From positions 93,196,728 through 93,260,727 of the forward strand of contig OX377204.1 of NCBI GenBank assembly GCA_947396885.1: a DNA stretch of 64,000 nt. The letters run 5' to 3'. The notes under the pieces were generated by a model. The model was not told the DNA's origin. It saw nothing but the letters and a program-made list of their open reading frames with translations, and did no database searches. The stretch comes from Heligmosomoides polygyrus polygyrus. Lineage: Eukaryota > Nematoda > Chromadorea > Rhabditida > Heligmosomidae. Made by a program: the position numbers and the translations under genes. Below are positions 28,198 to 39,864 of this stretch, piece after piece; position 1 is the first letter of the stretch, and each line of letters opens with the position of its first letter.

Positions 28198-28537
28198 CAC
28201 ACTGCTAACGTAACACTAGGTTGAGGAATAAGCTCGTAACGTTTTCTGTGAAGGATTTTCCTTAAACGATTGCGGGGGGGGGGGGGGATGCACCTTGTAA
28301 CCGGATGTGCGTCCCATCCCTCGTCCTCTTGGCGTGTCCACCCCAACCCCCTGGACTTTCTCGAGATCTGTGTCTGCCTCACGATGTGCATTATGTTGCA
28401 TGTTCCTCGATTTCAACTAGTATTTAAATGTGTGTATAAGATTGATCACCGTTATTGGGACTGCACCGAAAGAGCCTTTTCTGCTCTACAAAACAGTTTT
28501 TCTAGAATAATTTAGTTTTTGCTATTTTTTAGGTTTC

Positions 28538-29283
28538 CAATAAAGGAAGGGTCTGAAGCGTATGTCTGGACAGGGGGAGAGAGTCATATAGGGAGAATCC
28601 CCACCCCTCAATTAGTATAAAAATGTGTTTATTTTTTGTCAATTCGTTATACTTGGGCGCGTGTAGCGCAGTCGGAGGAGGCGCCAGTGGTCGCGTTCAC
28701 CCGATACCAGGTTCCTGGTTCGGATTTTCCGCCCAGGCCAACCAAGCCTTCCATCCCTTCGGGGTCGGTGAATTGGTACCAGACTTGTCTGGAAAAGATA
28801 GAGCGCTGACTTGTTCATCGGCTGGCCTCCGCAAGTCATTGTATGGCCAAATACGCATTCATATCGCCTCCACGACATCCCGTAGAAGTAGAATGCGCTG
28901 GCGCATCCCAAAAGGGATTGAGTAACGCCGTCCTTTATCCTTTGTCGTTAAACTTAGGGAAGGTACGAGTCTTTGAAGTCACAATGGAATATGGCGCATC
29001 ACGAGTTTGGGGGTCTTGTACGCCCACAACGCCATTGCCGGCAAGCGGCTCGGAGCGCAGTTGAAGTGGTGTTGCTTCATTCGAGAAAGGTCGGGGTTTG
29101 GTTCCTCTGCGCTGCTGCATTTTTGCATTTCAACTGACTGGTTGAGATTTGGGGGATTCTGACATCTATACCATTTGCAGAAGTTTTCATCGCATTTTCC
29201 AGCTGTACGTTTTGGTATTCAACATGATGATGAATAAATGTTCAATAAAGGAAGGGTCTGAAGCGTATGTCTGGACAGGGGGT
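28538..29283 (+). repeat. SINE-2-bearing element with direct terminal repeats
   Basis: AAGGGTCTGAAGCGTATG with its flanks (about 43 bp) occurs at 28538 and again, same direction, at 29240. Between them: a GGGAGAATCCCCACCCCTC stretch, a SINE-1 insertion (28652-28950), then SINE-2 with A-box-like GAGCGCAGTTGAAGTGG and B-box-like GGGGTTTGGTTCC. In the related element at 8206-9465 the same terminal motif is inverted. Confidence 0.65.
28652..28950 (+). mobile_element. SINE-1 copy, near full length
   Basis: A clean plus-strand copy: head GGGCGCGTGTAGCGCAGTC, A box TAGCGCAGTCGGAGGAG, B box GGTTCGGATTTTCC, acceptor-like CCGCCC, then body (CAGACTTGTCTGG, GCAAGTCATTGTATGG, GTAGAAGTAGAATGCG) and tail GCCGTCCTTTATCCTTTG. 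About 290 bp. Best reference copy in the window. Confidence 0.9.
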
Positions 29284-29689
29284 TCAACGCCAGTGACACA
29301 CAAGTGTCCACGAAGCAGCATTGGGCTCAATACGGGCAGCGTATAAACAGGCCCTCACAGTTTGTTTCTATACATGGACCAATGAATGACCTCAGGAAAA
29401 ACCATCCTGCTCGGATTTTCAAAAGAGACCAGGATGTGACGTGGAGAGTGCCTTTCTTGCGACTTGTTTATTAGTGACCGGTTTTCTAACCACAAGACAA
29501 TGAGAAAGCTATTTCATGGACCCAAGAATGGTAAAAGAAACTTGGCTGTTTTAGGCCGCTATCGAGCTTATCACAGAACCGGCGCGCTCGTGACCCTGTT
29601 TTCCTCTGCAGACCGTTCCACAAACGGCAATGACCTCAGCAGTAATGCAAGGATGGAAAATAGGCACGCAGTCAGCAAGCAGATATGCA

Positions 29690-29860
29690 TCTCAGCGTTA
29701 GTCTATCCCATTGTGGGATGCGCCATGCATTCTACTTATACGGCATATCGTGCAGGCAACTTGAATGCATTTTGGGCCTATACAATGATTTGTGGTGGGT
29801 AACCGATGAACAACTTTGCGCATTATCCTTCCCAACAAATCTGGTACTAATTATTATTAG
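29690..29860 (-). mobile_element. SINE-1 fragment
   Basis: Minus-strand middle and tail part (GGGATGCGCCATGCATTC, ACAATGATTTGTGG, CCCAACAAATCTGGTAC); the tRNA head is absent. It is followed directly by an RTE fragment. Confidence 0.7.
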
Positions 29861-29864
29861 TTAT

Positions 29865-30350
29865 TACATGGCTGTACAGAGGCGTGTACGCCTCTGTACT
29901 GCCTGCGATGTGTTACGCGACGGAAACCTGGCCCGACAACAAGACAATCGCCAGAGCGATGCAAACTACGCATCGTGCACTGGAGAAGTCTTCTGAGGAC
30001 AAGCCTTCGTCAGCAATGGCAAGAAGGCCTACGAAGCTCGGAGCTACGGTAGAAGTCGCAATTAGCAGACCCGCTACAGTACATGAAGAAGACCAAATAT
30101 CGCTGGGCCGGACACCTGCTTCGACGAAAGGACGATAGATGGAGTCTCCGTGTCACATAATGGCTCCCGAGAGACCATAAGAGACCACTGGGACGACTGC
30201 CAACGCGATGGGCAGACTCATTCTCAAGATCTTTCAGAGAGCGGAGTCTGCCTCACTGGATCCAAGCAGCCAGAGATCGAGCGGTCTGGAAGAGTTGTCC
30301 CCGCTGAGAAGACCTCCAGCCGACAAAAGGACCATCAAAGTATCAAATTA
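29865..30350 (+). mobile_element. RTE-type retrotransposon 3' end (family b)
   Basis: Plus strand reads ALPAMCYATETWPDN, RRPTKLGAT, KYRWAGHLLRRKDDRWS and W..RDHK..LGR-type motif with frame breaks, as in 57470-57890 where it is better kept. Dead by frameshifts. Confidence 0.75.
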
Positions 30351-30595
30351 AGTATTACATGGCTAAAATCCATGTGAAGAACAGTGGAATTAGAAACAGG
30401 ATAGAATAACACCCATATGAACTGGCAAACGATCAAGGCCAAGGTAGAATAATTAGAAGGAACCTGCAATGACAGACACCCAGAGATAATTGAAGAATAG
30501 AAGGGAGAACAAATCAAGAGGGACTCTACCGCCAGATCTCGTCATGTCCTAGAATTATTTATGAATCGACTTGCATTCTCAATGAATGGCTTCAG

Positions 30596-30890
30596 CTTGT
30601 ATGGAATAGCAGCGTTTTTCCAAGTCTCATATAATTCATCGACCGCGGAGGATTCAAGGTTTGCTTGGTCTCGGCGGGAAATCCGAACCAAGAACCTAGA
30701 ATCGCACACACGCGATAGTCGGAACCTCGTCCATCTGCGCTCCATGTGCACTTCTGGAGGTAGTGAGGTCGTGTTGAGGTCCCGGCCGCCGAGCGCATCT
30801 CGAATCAGTTTGAGGTTCGAGCCTCTCGACCGCTCTCTTGTTTAAATAACAAGGTCGATACTTCTACCTTCCGTTTAATAAATAAATGAA
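30596..30890 (-). mobile_element. SINE-1 head fragment plus LINE-like tail
   Basis: 30640-30750 matches the minus-strand SINE-1 head (GGCGGGAAATCCGAACC, GAACCTAGAATCG). Next to it GAGGTTCGAGCC and a TTTAATAAATAAATGAATAA tail suggest a second small retroelement end. Boundaries uncertain. Confidence 0.45.
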
Positions 30891-30935
30891 TAACCATCAC
30901 TATATGTAATACGAGCAGATCACTGCAGGATCAAA

Positions 30936-31135
30936 CAGAACATCAGGACGCCCACCTAGGCATTGATCGGACTTCTTTGTGGAAGGCCTGATCGATTATA
31001 TTACGCTCTTCATGTGGCTCGAGCGAGAGGATCCATTGGAGCAGTCTGGCACGCGACAGGGACGAATGGAGACGCTGCTGGCGCCCGCTCGAGCAACTCG
31101 ATGATCAATGGGACGAAGGTGATACAGGTGATAGT
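30936..31135 (+). mobile_element. RTE-type retrotransposon 3' end (family a), fragment
   Basis: Matches the C-terminal part of 3130-3870: FVEGLIDYITLF-like, then SLARDRDEWRRCWRPLEQLDDQW across frames. Short, no 5' part. Confidence 0.7.
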
Positions 31136-33105
31136 AACGACAGACACCAAAAGGATGCAAAATTCTTTGTGACTGAAGCAAATTGAATAGTGCATTCTGC
31201 ACAAGATCCACATTTCCTTCAGGGCTGATGAATATATTCAGCCACGGCCACGGACCCCTCGTCATATTGAGGCTTTATGAGTAGTCTAGCGCGAAACAAC
31301 TGACACATTGCAGTGATAACGATGTGAACACCAGGAACTGCTGCTGACGTCTGTGGTTACATTTAAGCACCCCTGCCTGGAAAGGGGACTATTGCGCTGT
31401 TTGACGCAAACGTTTCGTCACGTTTCACGACGAGAAATCATATAAAGTAGAACGAAATGGAACGGCTTCTATAAAACACTTAGTCGCCCGCCTTCTTGCT
31501 TCCGTCTACAGCTCAGCTTCCTTTTTATACATGGAAATCCATGCAACAAGGCAAACAACTAATAAAGGAACCTAGCGAAGGTAGGAATAAATATGAAAAA
31601 CAACACGATGAAGAATAGGAAAGGTGAAGAACAGAAAACTAGAAACTTCTAAAACAAGCCCTGGAGATATCGATCGACCAGTCTTGTGTACTCTAACGTA
31701 CATTTTGTTAAACATGCAAGTATTTCCGCACCTAAAGATATTCGTAGTGAGAAATTGAAAGCAACCAGCAACGCTACTGAGCCAAAAATAATAATAATTG
31801 GAAGGAAATTCTTAGAGAACCCTGACTGGAATCTAGATTCATACTAGAATAAGCAGATGAAAATAAAAAAATTATCAAAAATGCACGTGAACAAAGCAAA
31901 ATTATGCACCACTGTTTCTTCCTTCTATCTTCTCCTACCTCAAAGACCTTTTAAAATCAATAACAAAAACACTACAGAAAGGAAAACAATTTCAAAACGA
32001 CCCACCATCTCTTGTCGATTATCGCAAGGCCATACCATATGCGTGAGTGTCAAGAGTCTGAAAGAACGCGGCTCATGATTATGGCCAATCGACGGCGTCA
32101 CACAATCGATAAAACACAACCACTTTACAAATTAACGAAGCACACTACACTAATAAGACTGACCTCAAGGAAGGAGAAAACATGACATTGGAAAGCGAAG
32201 AGTGAAAAACGCAGATCTCAGAACACACGAGACAACTTTTGAACCTCGAAGAACAGACCCCTGATGGAGTTTTCGCGTTGTAGAGGCATTAGATCCCATG
32301 AAAAATTGTTAGGAGTGGATTCCAATGGGAAAACAACTCTGTGACTCAAAATAGAGCGACTTGTCTTGAAGGAGGAGAAACAGCAGATCACAGAGCAGTA
32401 CGAACCTAAACGGCTCATTAGCGCAGGGACACAATGATGACCCGCGCTGAGAGACCCTTTTGAGAGATCAAAAAATGATCTCCCTTCTTTTTCAGGCAAA
32501 TTTCGAGGAAACAAGATAAAGCTAGGAATAATCCATTAGGATAAAGCACGTTCCGAATAGTAGATCAGAAAGTCGTGAAACCATCGTCCCAAAATTGGGC
32601 GCAGATAGGCTCGGAGTGGGGGAGGGGGGTCACCATGTAGAACAGCCCTATACAACGTCTCCTACTATACAAAACTTTTTTTGCAGCACTGGAATGTTTT
32701 ACTCCGAAGGTGAACTGAGGTAGGCGATTTCTGGTGTAATTGAACATACATAGATAGACCTTCTCACCAAGGCGGATAACCACCACTGTTTGATAAACTT
32801 ACAACCGCAAAAAAAAACCGTGAGTTGTCCACCGTAGTTTCGGAGTGAAATTCAAGGAAATCGTTTCGGGACCACTTAGTTGACTATCACTCTGTTAATC
32901 AATCGCTGCAGCTAGTGGTATTTGCGTACTTGTCCGGCGCAAATAGGATCGGAGGGGGGAGGTTTGTGATGGACAGGAAATCCCATAGAGCGTCGTTAAT
33001 GTCCCTAATCCCTGCCTCCAACGTATAGAGCCTGTAGTAAGGGCGCTCCATGGCTAATAAAAAACCAGGTTTGAATCGCGCGGCTGTGGGCGTTGACCAC
33101 CGGAC
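31136..33105. other. Long stretch without an identified feature
   Basis: AT-rich, many short ORFs, none recognisable. At about 32640-32800 a sequence (GCAGCACTGGAATG, CCTTCTCACCAAGGCGG) recurs at 34660-34760, so part of it is repeat. No exon or RNA gene is visible. Confidence 0.3.
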
Positions 33106-34009
33106 AACGAATTCCATTACATTGCACCATGGCATTACACGGCCTGTCGTAAATTTGGGTATGTGGTGCAATACAATTGCGTCGTCTCTTTTTCCATCAC
33201 GCCTCATCACTCACTTGTCGAGTTGGTTACGAAATGAGCCTAGAGGAGTGGGAATGGAGCTTCACATATCACTTGTGCCCAAAATTCGACTTCCTAAGAG
33301 GGTTTTGGTTTCGAATTGAGCCTAGAGGAGTGGAAACGGAGCATCACAATCATTAGCCTCCGGAATTCGACTTCCTAAGAGGGTTTTGGTCTCGAATTGA
33401 GCCTAGAGGAGTGGAAACGAAGCATCATACATCACTTGTCTCCAGATCTCAACTTCCTGAGTGGGTTTTGGTTTGGAAGTGAGCCTAGATGAATCGAAAG
33501 AGCATCACACATCACTTGTCTCCAGAATTCGGCTATTGAAGGGCTCCAGGGTTTGTGCCATCCAAGCTGCTCGTGTTGGAACTGCTTTCGTCGCTCAACG
33601 GGAGTTCGCGGCTGGGTTCTACGCTCCTCGAGCGGCTATGTTGCATACGGCTGGAAAAATGCGCAAAAATGCCTCAAAGTTGTTTACACGTCAAAGCACC
33701 TCAAAGACCAAGTATCCAGTTGAAATGCAAAAGTAAGCCACTATGCAGGAGAGCCGAAATCCCGAACCACGCAGAAGCGACGCCATTACCCACTGCAACA
33801 CGACCCTCTTGCCGAGAGTGCTATCGCGTGCGCACAAGACATCGGCCGAACGTGACAACGTGCACGCCAACGCGCGATCTCTAAGCTAGGAGGGAGCAGA
33901 CAACAAATTACGGTGTAAGGAAAGCCATCTCTATGCAACTGCACCAGTCACACACAAATTTACGTGTAAGGGCCGTGTTAAGACATTGGTGCAATGTAAT
34001 GGAATTCGT
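33106..34009. repeat. Foldback element (GAATTCCATTACATTGCACC)
   Basis: GAATTCCATTACATTGCACC at 33109 is inverted at 34005, followed inward by ACACGGCC on both sides. The loop holds a SINE-2 copy and serial GAATTGAGCCTAGAGGAGTG units (33236, 33315, 33396, 33475) about 80 bp apart. The same end sequence forms the near-perfect palindrome at 52991-53106. Confidence 0.65.
33640..33850 (-). mobile_element. SINE-2 copy
   Basis: Minus strand: A-box-like TTGCAGTGGGTAATGGC, B-box-like GTGGTTCGGGATTTC, then CTTTTGCATTTCAACTGG, as in the copies at 8345 and 28965. Confidence 0.6.
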
Positions 34010-34050
34010 AGAACAGCCCTGTACAACGTTTTCTGCTACACGAAACTAGA

Positions 34051-34655
34051 ATTTTTGGCACTAGTTAAAAGTTCCGACTCCACCGACACTTCTGTCGAAA
34101 AAAAAATCGCTGAAACTTCGTCTAGGAGGGCTGTTTGGAGCGCTGATCACGAATCTGACATCCGTTTTTGAAATTACGGCCGATTACGGTAGGTTACGGT
34201 AACTACGGGTAACTAAGGCTGCAGAGGTCAGATTCACCGATTTTGCCCAAACTTCGCCTAGGGGGGCTATTTGGGGTGCGGATAACGAATCTGACATCGG
34301 TTGTTCGTTTTACGCTGGAGTTTGGGCGAAATCGGTGAACATTATCTTAGTCACCCGTACCTTCCGTAACCTACCGTACTCCAGGTAAAACGAAAAACGG
34401 GTGTCAGATTCGTGATCAGCAACCCAAATAACCCCCCTAGGCGAAGTTTGGGCAAAAGCGGTGATTATGACCTCAGCAACCTTAGTTACCCGTACCTTCC
34501 GTAACCTACCTACTCCAGCGTAAAGCGAAAAACGAATGTCAGATTCGTGATCAGCATCCCAAACAACCTCCCCTAGACAAAGTTTCAGCGAAGAACTTTT
34601 TTTTGACCGCAGTCGTGTCGATGGAGTCGGAACTTTTAACTAGTGCCGAATTTTT
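34051..34655. mobile_element. Palindromic element (GGCACTAGTTAAAAGTTCC ends)
   Basis: TTGGCACTAGTTAAAAGTTC at 34057 is inverted at 34650. The inside repeats GGTAGGTTACGGTAACTACG-like and CGAATCTGACATC motifs several times in both directions. It is inserted in the repeat also seen at 32640-32800. Confidence 0.65.
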
Positions 34656-35401
34656 TTTGCAGCACTGGTGTGTTCTACCCCCACGATGAAATGAAGTAGG
34701 CCATTTCTGATTAATTGGACATACATAGGCCTTCTCACCAAGGCGGATAAGCACCGATTATAAGGTGACCCTCCTTCTGCGCCCTCTCTGCTGAGAGATC
34801 GCGCTTGACGATGGAGCGCGGAAACTGTCGAGCGCCCTTCTAGTCCCTCAGACTTCCTCACTTGTCGGACATGAACTGCCTCGAGGGGCATCACATATCA
34901 ACTGTTTACAGAACCGGGCAACAGAAGGGACTCCAGGGTGTGATGGATCCAAGTTGCTCACGTGGAAACTGCCCTCGTCTGTCAGAGGGAGTCCGCAGCA
35001 TTTCCGGACGTTCACCGGCAAACGTGCTATTATGGGCTTTAAATAGCAGTTTACGACTGCCCTTATTGTAATGCATCTGCAGAAGACGACACCACTCAGC
35101 ATTCGAAAAGAACTGGAATCACCGAGAGAACCCATTTTTTTACTGCGCATTTCCAATCGTAAGAAGTGATGAAGGTTCATGTGATAGATAGCTTCGAACT
35201 TTTTACTAGAACAACATTACAAAGCAGCAGCAGGCTTGTTTCCAAATTTCCGGATTTGTACATTTCTTTATTCTTCATTTCTCTGCAATTAGGACCTATT
35301 TTGTCCTGCAGAAGTGAGTAAATCTGATGTGAATTAAAGAAAAGATAAACACTAGCAATGATCACTACACGATGGATTAACTACAAAGCACTGCACTCAA
35401 A

Positions 35402-36293
35402 ATAGGGCACTATTGTACTTTCACGATTACAGGGGTCGAGGGGATGTCGAAAAAAAATTTTGCCCAGACTTTTTTCCGGGGGATCGGGGGGTTATTTGCG
35501 AGTTTATCGCGAATCTGACATCCATCTTCGACATTTCGGCCGATTACGGTAGGTTACGATAGGCACGTATGACTAATGCTGCCAAGATCATAGTCACCGA
35601 CTTCACCCAAACTTCGCCTAGGGGTTTACTTGGGTGGTGATCATCTTCGTTTTGTGCTGGAGTACGGTAGTTACGGGTAAGGGATGCTTTAGGTCACACG
35701 TACCTATCTTAATCTACCCTATTCCAGCGCAAAACGAAAAGCGGATGTCAGATTCGTGATAAGCACCCCCAAATAAAGCACCCCCTGGGCAAAGTTTGGC
35801 GGAATCGGTGATCATGACCTTAGCTCCTTAGTGGCATCTGGCATACCTCCGAGTCGCTCCAGCGACTGATCGCTGCGATAGGGCCTGTTCATACTTCGCG
35901 ACAGCAGCGACAAGAGCGGCTGGAGCGACAACGCCGGCGCTCGAGTATGAACACTTTTACGCGGCGCGCCCTCGGTTTTAATCGATATGCATGTTTTGCA
36001 CAGGTGACAAGTCGTTCTTGTCGCGAAGTATGCACAGGTCCATAGTGTTGCGCGGGAGCTACGAATTGCGTAGCTGTCTGCGCATCACTATCGCAGCGAT
36101 CAGTCGCTGGAGCGACTCGGAGGTATGCCACACGCCACACGCCAGTCACCCGTACCTACCGTAATCAGCCGAAATTTCGAAGACGGATGGCACACTCGTG
36201 ATCAGCACCCCCAAAAAACCCCTGGGCGAAGCTTGGGCATTTTTTTTCGACCTTTCTTCGACCTCTGGAATCGTGAAAGACAATAGTGCCCAA
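35402..36293. mobile_element. Palindromic element (GGGCACTATTGT ends), with nested hairpin
   Basis: GGGCACTATTGTACTTTCAC at the left, inverted at the right (about 36255-36293). The interior shares the GGCCGATTACGGTAGGTTACG and CGAATCTGACATCC repeats with 34051-34655, so two elements with unlike ends have like interiors. A hairpin MITE is nested at its centre. Confidence 0.65.
35881..36041. mobile_element. PIF/Harbinger-like hairpin MITE (subtype B)
   Basis: GGGCCTGTTCATACTTCG to GAAGTATGCACAGGTCC, ATA at 35878-35880 and 36042-36044. The host element's inner arms (CGACTGATCGCTGCGATA) continue on each side. Confidence 0.8.
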
Positions 36294-36757
36294 AATATAA
36301 ATCAGAAAACCAAACGATCGCTCACGAGAACGACGAAACACGACTGAATTAAACCGCAGCCATGACTTAATATTAAGATTTCTCATTCAAAGCACCGCCG
36401 TGTGACCTTTAGCTAATGAAAAAAGCGTCACACCTTGAGCGAACTGCGTGAATCAATACAAGAAAAAGCGGTTACAATGAGTGGAGAAAATCTGTCTTAC
36501 TCTACTTCAGCGCGATGTGCCGAAGACGTACATAAAAGCATCGGCTAAGCACCCGGAAGTGGGAAGCCGTACCTCCGCATCACTATGCAGTTCCGGCTGC
36601 TGACTAGGCTAAATGAAGGCAACTACGGGAACCCCGCTGCATACGGATGAGCTTTGAGACATTCGGCGGGCCCTAATGAGGAAAACCGAGCTCGTCCCCG
36701 CACAGACGTACTGGCATTCCAAGTAGCGTATTCTCGCACACTCACATAACATCGAAC

Positions 36758-37260
36758 GGATCTATCCTAGTCTGGGGGGCCACATAACTAAAAAGTAGGT
36801 AACAAAATGAATTGAGACTTACCGAGCGGATCCTAAAGAACGAGTTAGAACCTAAAGGAAACCAAAAACGAACGAACAAGCAAAAAATAAAAAATCGCCG
36901 CGGTTTACTACCGTCTCGGCGGGCAAAGAGCGACGGAGTAGAGGCATGCCGCGTGCTGACCGCCGGCTGACATGTTATAACCAGGATCTAGCATGGTGAG
37001 GAGGGCGCTGAAGCCGCATGCCGCGTGCTGACCGCCGCCTGATAGGTTATAACCAGGATCTAACATGGTGAGGAGGCACACAACTTTGCCTGCTTACAAC
37101 CGCAACAAATGTAATTATTTCGTTTTTTTTTCTTTGTGACTTTTCTTGTTTAGGTCCCATGTTGTTCTGTAGAGTCCGCTCGGTAAGTCCTAAGTGGACT
37201 GAGTTTGTTACATATAATACTTTTTACTTATGTGCCCCCTCCCCGGACTAGGATAGATCC
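36758..37260. mobile_element. GGATCTATCC long-palindrome element
   Basis: GGATCTATCCTAGTCTGG to CCGGACTAGGATAGATCC, flanks CATCGAAC / CATCGACC (7 of 8). Two tandem GCATGCCGCGTGCTGACC units and GTTATAACCAGGATCTA are inside, as in the copies at 14619 and 58793. Confidence 0.85.
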
Positions 37261-37361
37261 CATCGACCGTCCCTCTCTCCCTCTCTGAAGTCGATTTGAC
37301 GCTCGTACTTGGAGAACACTTGCACTTTTGGCTAAACGGACGCATGCTGAGAAGGGATAAA

Positions 37362-37650
37362 GGAAAAAAGGATAAAGGACGGCGTTACGCAATCCTTTTT
37401 GGGACGCGCCACGCACTCTACTTCTACGGATTGAATGCCTGTTTGGTTTGGCCATACAATGACTTGCGGTTGCCAGCCGATGAACAAGTCAGCGCTCTAT
37501 CCTTTCCAGGCAAGTCAGGTACCAATTCACCGACCCCGGAGGGAAGGAAGGCTTGAGGGCCTGAGCGGGAAATCCGAACTAAGGACCTGGTATGGGGTGT
37601 ACGCGACAGCAGGCACCTCCTCCGACTACGCTACACGCGCCCTGCAGTCC
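37362..37650 (-). mobile_element. SINE-1 copy
   Basis: Minus-strand, nearly full length (tail AAAGGATAAAGGACGGCG at left, head CTACACGCGCCC at right); about 10 bp shorter in the middle than the reference copy. Confidence 0.8.
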
Positions 37651-37870
37651 GTAGCCTTACTATAAACCTCAGCACCTTATTGGTAAGGAAAATATCCTGC
37701 GTCGAACCTTGCAAGTTCTTGATTCCATTCCATCTGCTAAATCAGTCTCCCACCATTACCAATTAACTCACTGTTAAATGGTATCTTACACTCCGAAATT
37801 CCGTCGAATGGATGACGTTGGTGACGAAAAAAGCGCACTTAACACGCGTAGTCTTATAGAAACTCGAATA

Positions 37871-38309
37871 CAGGGTGCGCAACCTTAGCTAATTACACGT
37901 CACAGAAATCTCAATACCCTTTGGTTTCATACGAGTCTCGTACGTCCTCCAAAGCTTCACTACAAGCAATGTTAGTACCTTTCAAAGAGTACCTGCATTT
38001 TTTAGGACACCCTGTATTTTTCTCAAGCATTAGTGTGTTTTTGAGCTTTAAACCTTAAAGGAAGCACAACTCTATCGATACTGCCGCTTTGTGAAGAAAT
38101 TATAACAAGTAATCAAGCGAAACCCAATCAATCGAGTGTAAAATGCAAAATCTCAGACGACTGCATGGCGCAATCCATGTCGCTCATATGTCAGAACATT
38201 TTTTCTATTTTTCAAAGCTTTCCAGTGAGCTCTTAACTACTTTACTAACTTTACTATGAGCAAAGTTATCACCTTTCAAACAGCGTATACATTTTTTTGA
38301 TACACCCTG
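37871..38309. mobile_element. CAGGGTG element, short form, TA duplication
   Basis: CAGGGTGCGCAACC to GATACACCCTG with TA on both sides. Related to the larger element at 40544-41806; contains TTAGGACACCCTGTATTTT, an internal end-like motif. Confidence 0.65.
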
Positions 38310-38318
38310 TATTAACGA

Positions 38319-38493
38319 GGGGCCAGATTCATAAACGACTTACAGAGATTTAACGGAGAATTTACAGCCGAAATTCCTGAAAAAAACTCGAATTAACGCG
38401 GCTTATCAACAAACAGGCGATATGGTGAAATGTTGGCGTTATCAGAAATTTCGGCTGTAATTTCTCCGTTAAATCTCTGTAAGTCGCTGATGC
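38319..38493. mobile_element. GGGCC(A)GATTCA MITE
   Basis: GGGGCCAGATTCATAAACG to a diverged right end (GTAAGTCGCTGATGC). Inner AACGCGGCTTATCAAC. It follows the CAGGGTG element by a few bases. Confidence 0.65.
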
Positions 38494-38742
38494 TCCTGGA
38501 GTGTTCGACTGTATGTGAGTAGTGACGAAGAAGAACATGCGACTCTATGCCCACTAGACACTGGATCCGACGCCGTTTCGGATAATTCGGATCCGTCATT
38601 TTTTCAAACCCTTGTTAAAAGGATTGTCCAGACACGCCCGGATCTCAGGACGATTCGGACAGGGGTGTTTTCTTCAAATCGGATTTTCGGATAATCCAGG
38701 TAACCGTTTTTTAAATAATAAATCTGAACTGTACTGACCGAT

Positions 38743-38832
38743 TCGGATATCCTATGTGAGATCCGAAGATAAATCAGTTATCTGGATCATCCGAAGATCC
38801 AAGACTTTGGGTCTCACATAGGGTATCCGAAT
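38743..38832. repeat. Small hairpin in TCGGATAATCC-type repeat
   Basis: CGGATATCCTATGTGAGA pairs with TCTCACATAGGGTATCCG. The surroundings (38560-38990) carry repeated TTCGGATAATCC motifs like those at 3880-4060. Confidence 0.5.
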
Positions 38833-39029
38833 GGTAAAGCTATTCTTATCTTAATCACCCCAGAGGTCAGAATCCTTTCAAAAATACCATTGTTCGCATA
38901 ATCCTTTTAGCCAAGTTTGAAAAAGACGACGGATTCGCAATATCGGAATCGGCATCGGATCCAATGACAAATGAGCACATATTCAACTCCATCGTCCTTT
39001 CTACGCTAAGAAGGCCTCGGGGACCAGTA

Positions 39030-39240
39030 GGATGAACCTGCCTTCAGCTTCGTGCAGCGAGAAATAGAGACGACGATGCCCGGAGTGACACAACTCACGC
39101 AATTGGGAGAAGGCCTCCATAGTTCCGAGCTCTTCAGGGCGACCAAAGATTGGAATTCGCATGGGCTAGTCGTCGAAAAGTAGCTGGACCAACTACACAA
39201 CCCGCTAGGCGGCAGCCGTAACCGATTGAATGCCGCACAA
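39030..39240 (+). mobile_element. RTE-a fragment, split from 40036-40215
   Basis: Plus strand recalls ETTMPGVTQLTQLGEG and SSELF, then AHGLVVEK, the middle of the RTE-a tail. The continuation (FRKALDEFYDAFRVPLA-like) is at 40036-40215, so about 800 bp of other repeats lie between. Confidence 0.6.
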
Positions 39241-39504
39241 CAACGACGACGACGGCGACTTTCCCACGCGACAGCGCCCACATGTTCGGGCGTCGGCGAA
39301 GCTCGCAACTCCAAAGGCCTGTTCTCAGTTGCGTCAGTCGTGTGTCACTCTGAGCACCGTTCCACTAATTCTTTGCCGCGTGATGCCGGCCGCTTAGCGA
39401 TTCTGCTTCTGCAAAGCTCCAGTTTCAGTGCGTTAGCACAGAAAGAACGGTGGAGTTAAGTAAATGAGCACGGAACGGCTCGTTCTTCGTATTCGGTACT
39501 AGTC

Positions 39505-39670
39505 GCAAATGTGAGCACCATTGGGAGGTGGGTGAGGCTGCACCGAATACAGCACCATTCAGACAGCTTGTGTACGATCGGTACTCTGATCCGCGACATG
39601 TGTTCGGTCAATGCCATGGTTGGTTATGATTGGCTGGCGCGCTTCCAACTCTCAACGATGCTCATATTTA
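39505..39670. repeat. TTGGGAGGTGGG inverted-repeat element, diverged
   Basis: Distant copy of the family at 6150-6345 (GAGCACCATTGGGAGGTGG ... GGTTATGATTGGCTGGCGCG). Orientation of the second half differs from 6150. No ORF. Confidence 0.4.
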
Positions 39671-39745
39671 CGACATGCACCTCGTATTCCTCACAACTTG
39701 CAGAAAACAACATGCTTCATCAGGAATCGTAATCCTCGCAACTTA

Positions 39746-39820
39746 GGCCTATGTTATACTTCGGCGACGCTGTTGTCGGCGACAGTGTCCGCCGACGTTG
39801 CCGAAGTACCAACATAGACC
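39746..39820. mobile_element. PIF/Harbinger-like hairpin MITE, 75 bp (subtype D)
   Basis: GGCCTATGTTATACTTCGG to CCGAAGTACCAACATAGACC, exact TTA at 39743-39745 and 39821-39823. The smallest member: little more than two ends around GTTGTCGGCGACAG. Confidence 0.85.
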
Positions 39821-39864
39821 TTACAGAAAGCAACATGCTTCAGCAGAAGGAAAAGGACACCATA

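Noticed and set aside
28271..28286. Poly-G and poly-C tracts (also near 4122, 9431, 14631, 48602, 55411)
   Set aside because: Considered as G-quadruplex regulatory sites; most lie at fixed positions inside repeats, so slippage in element sequence is the simpler reading.
33236..33490. Regular ~80-bp repeats (GAATTGAGCCTAGAGGAGTG) considered as a CRISPR array
   Set aside because: Units are imperfect, spacers resemble one another, and the sequence is animal nuclear DNA inside a foldback; it is a minisatellite-like tandem repeat.
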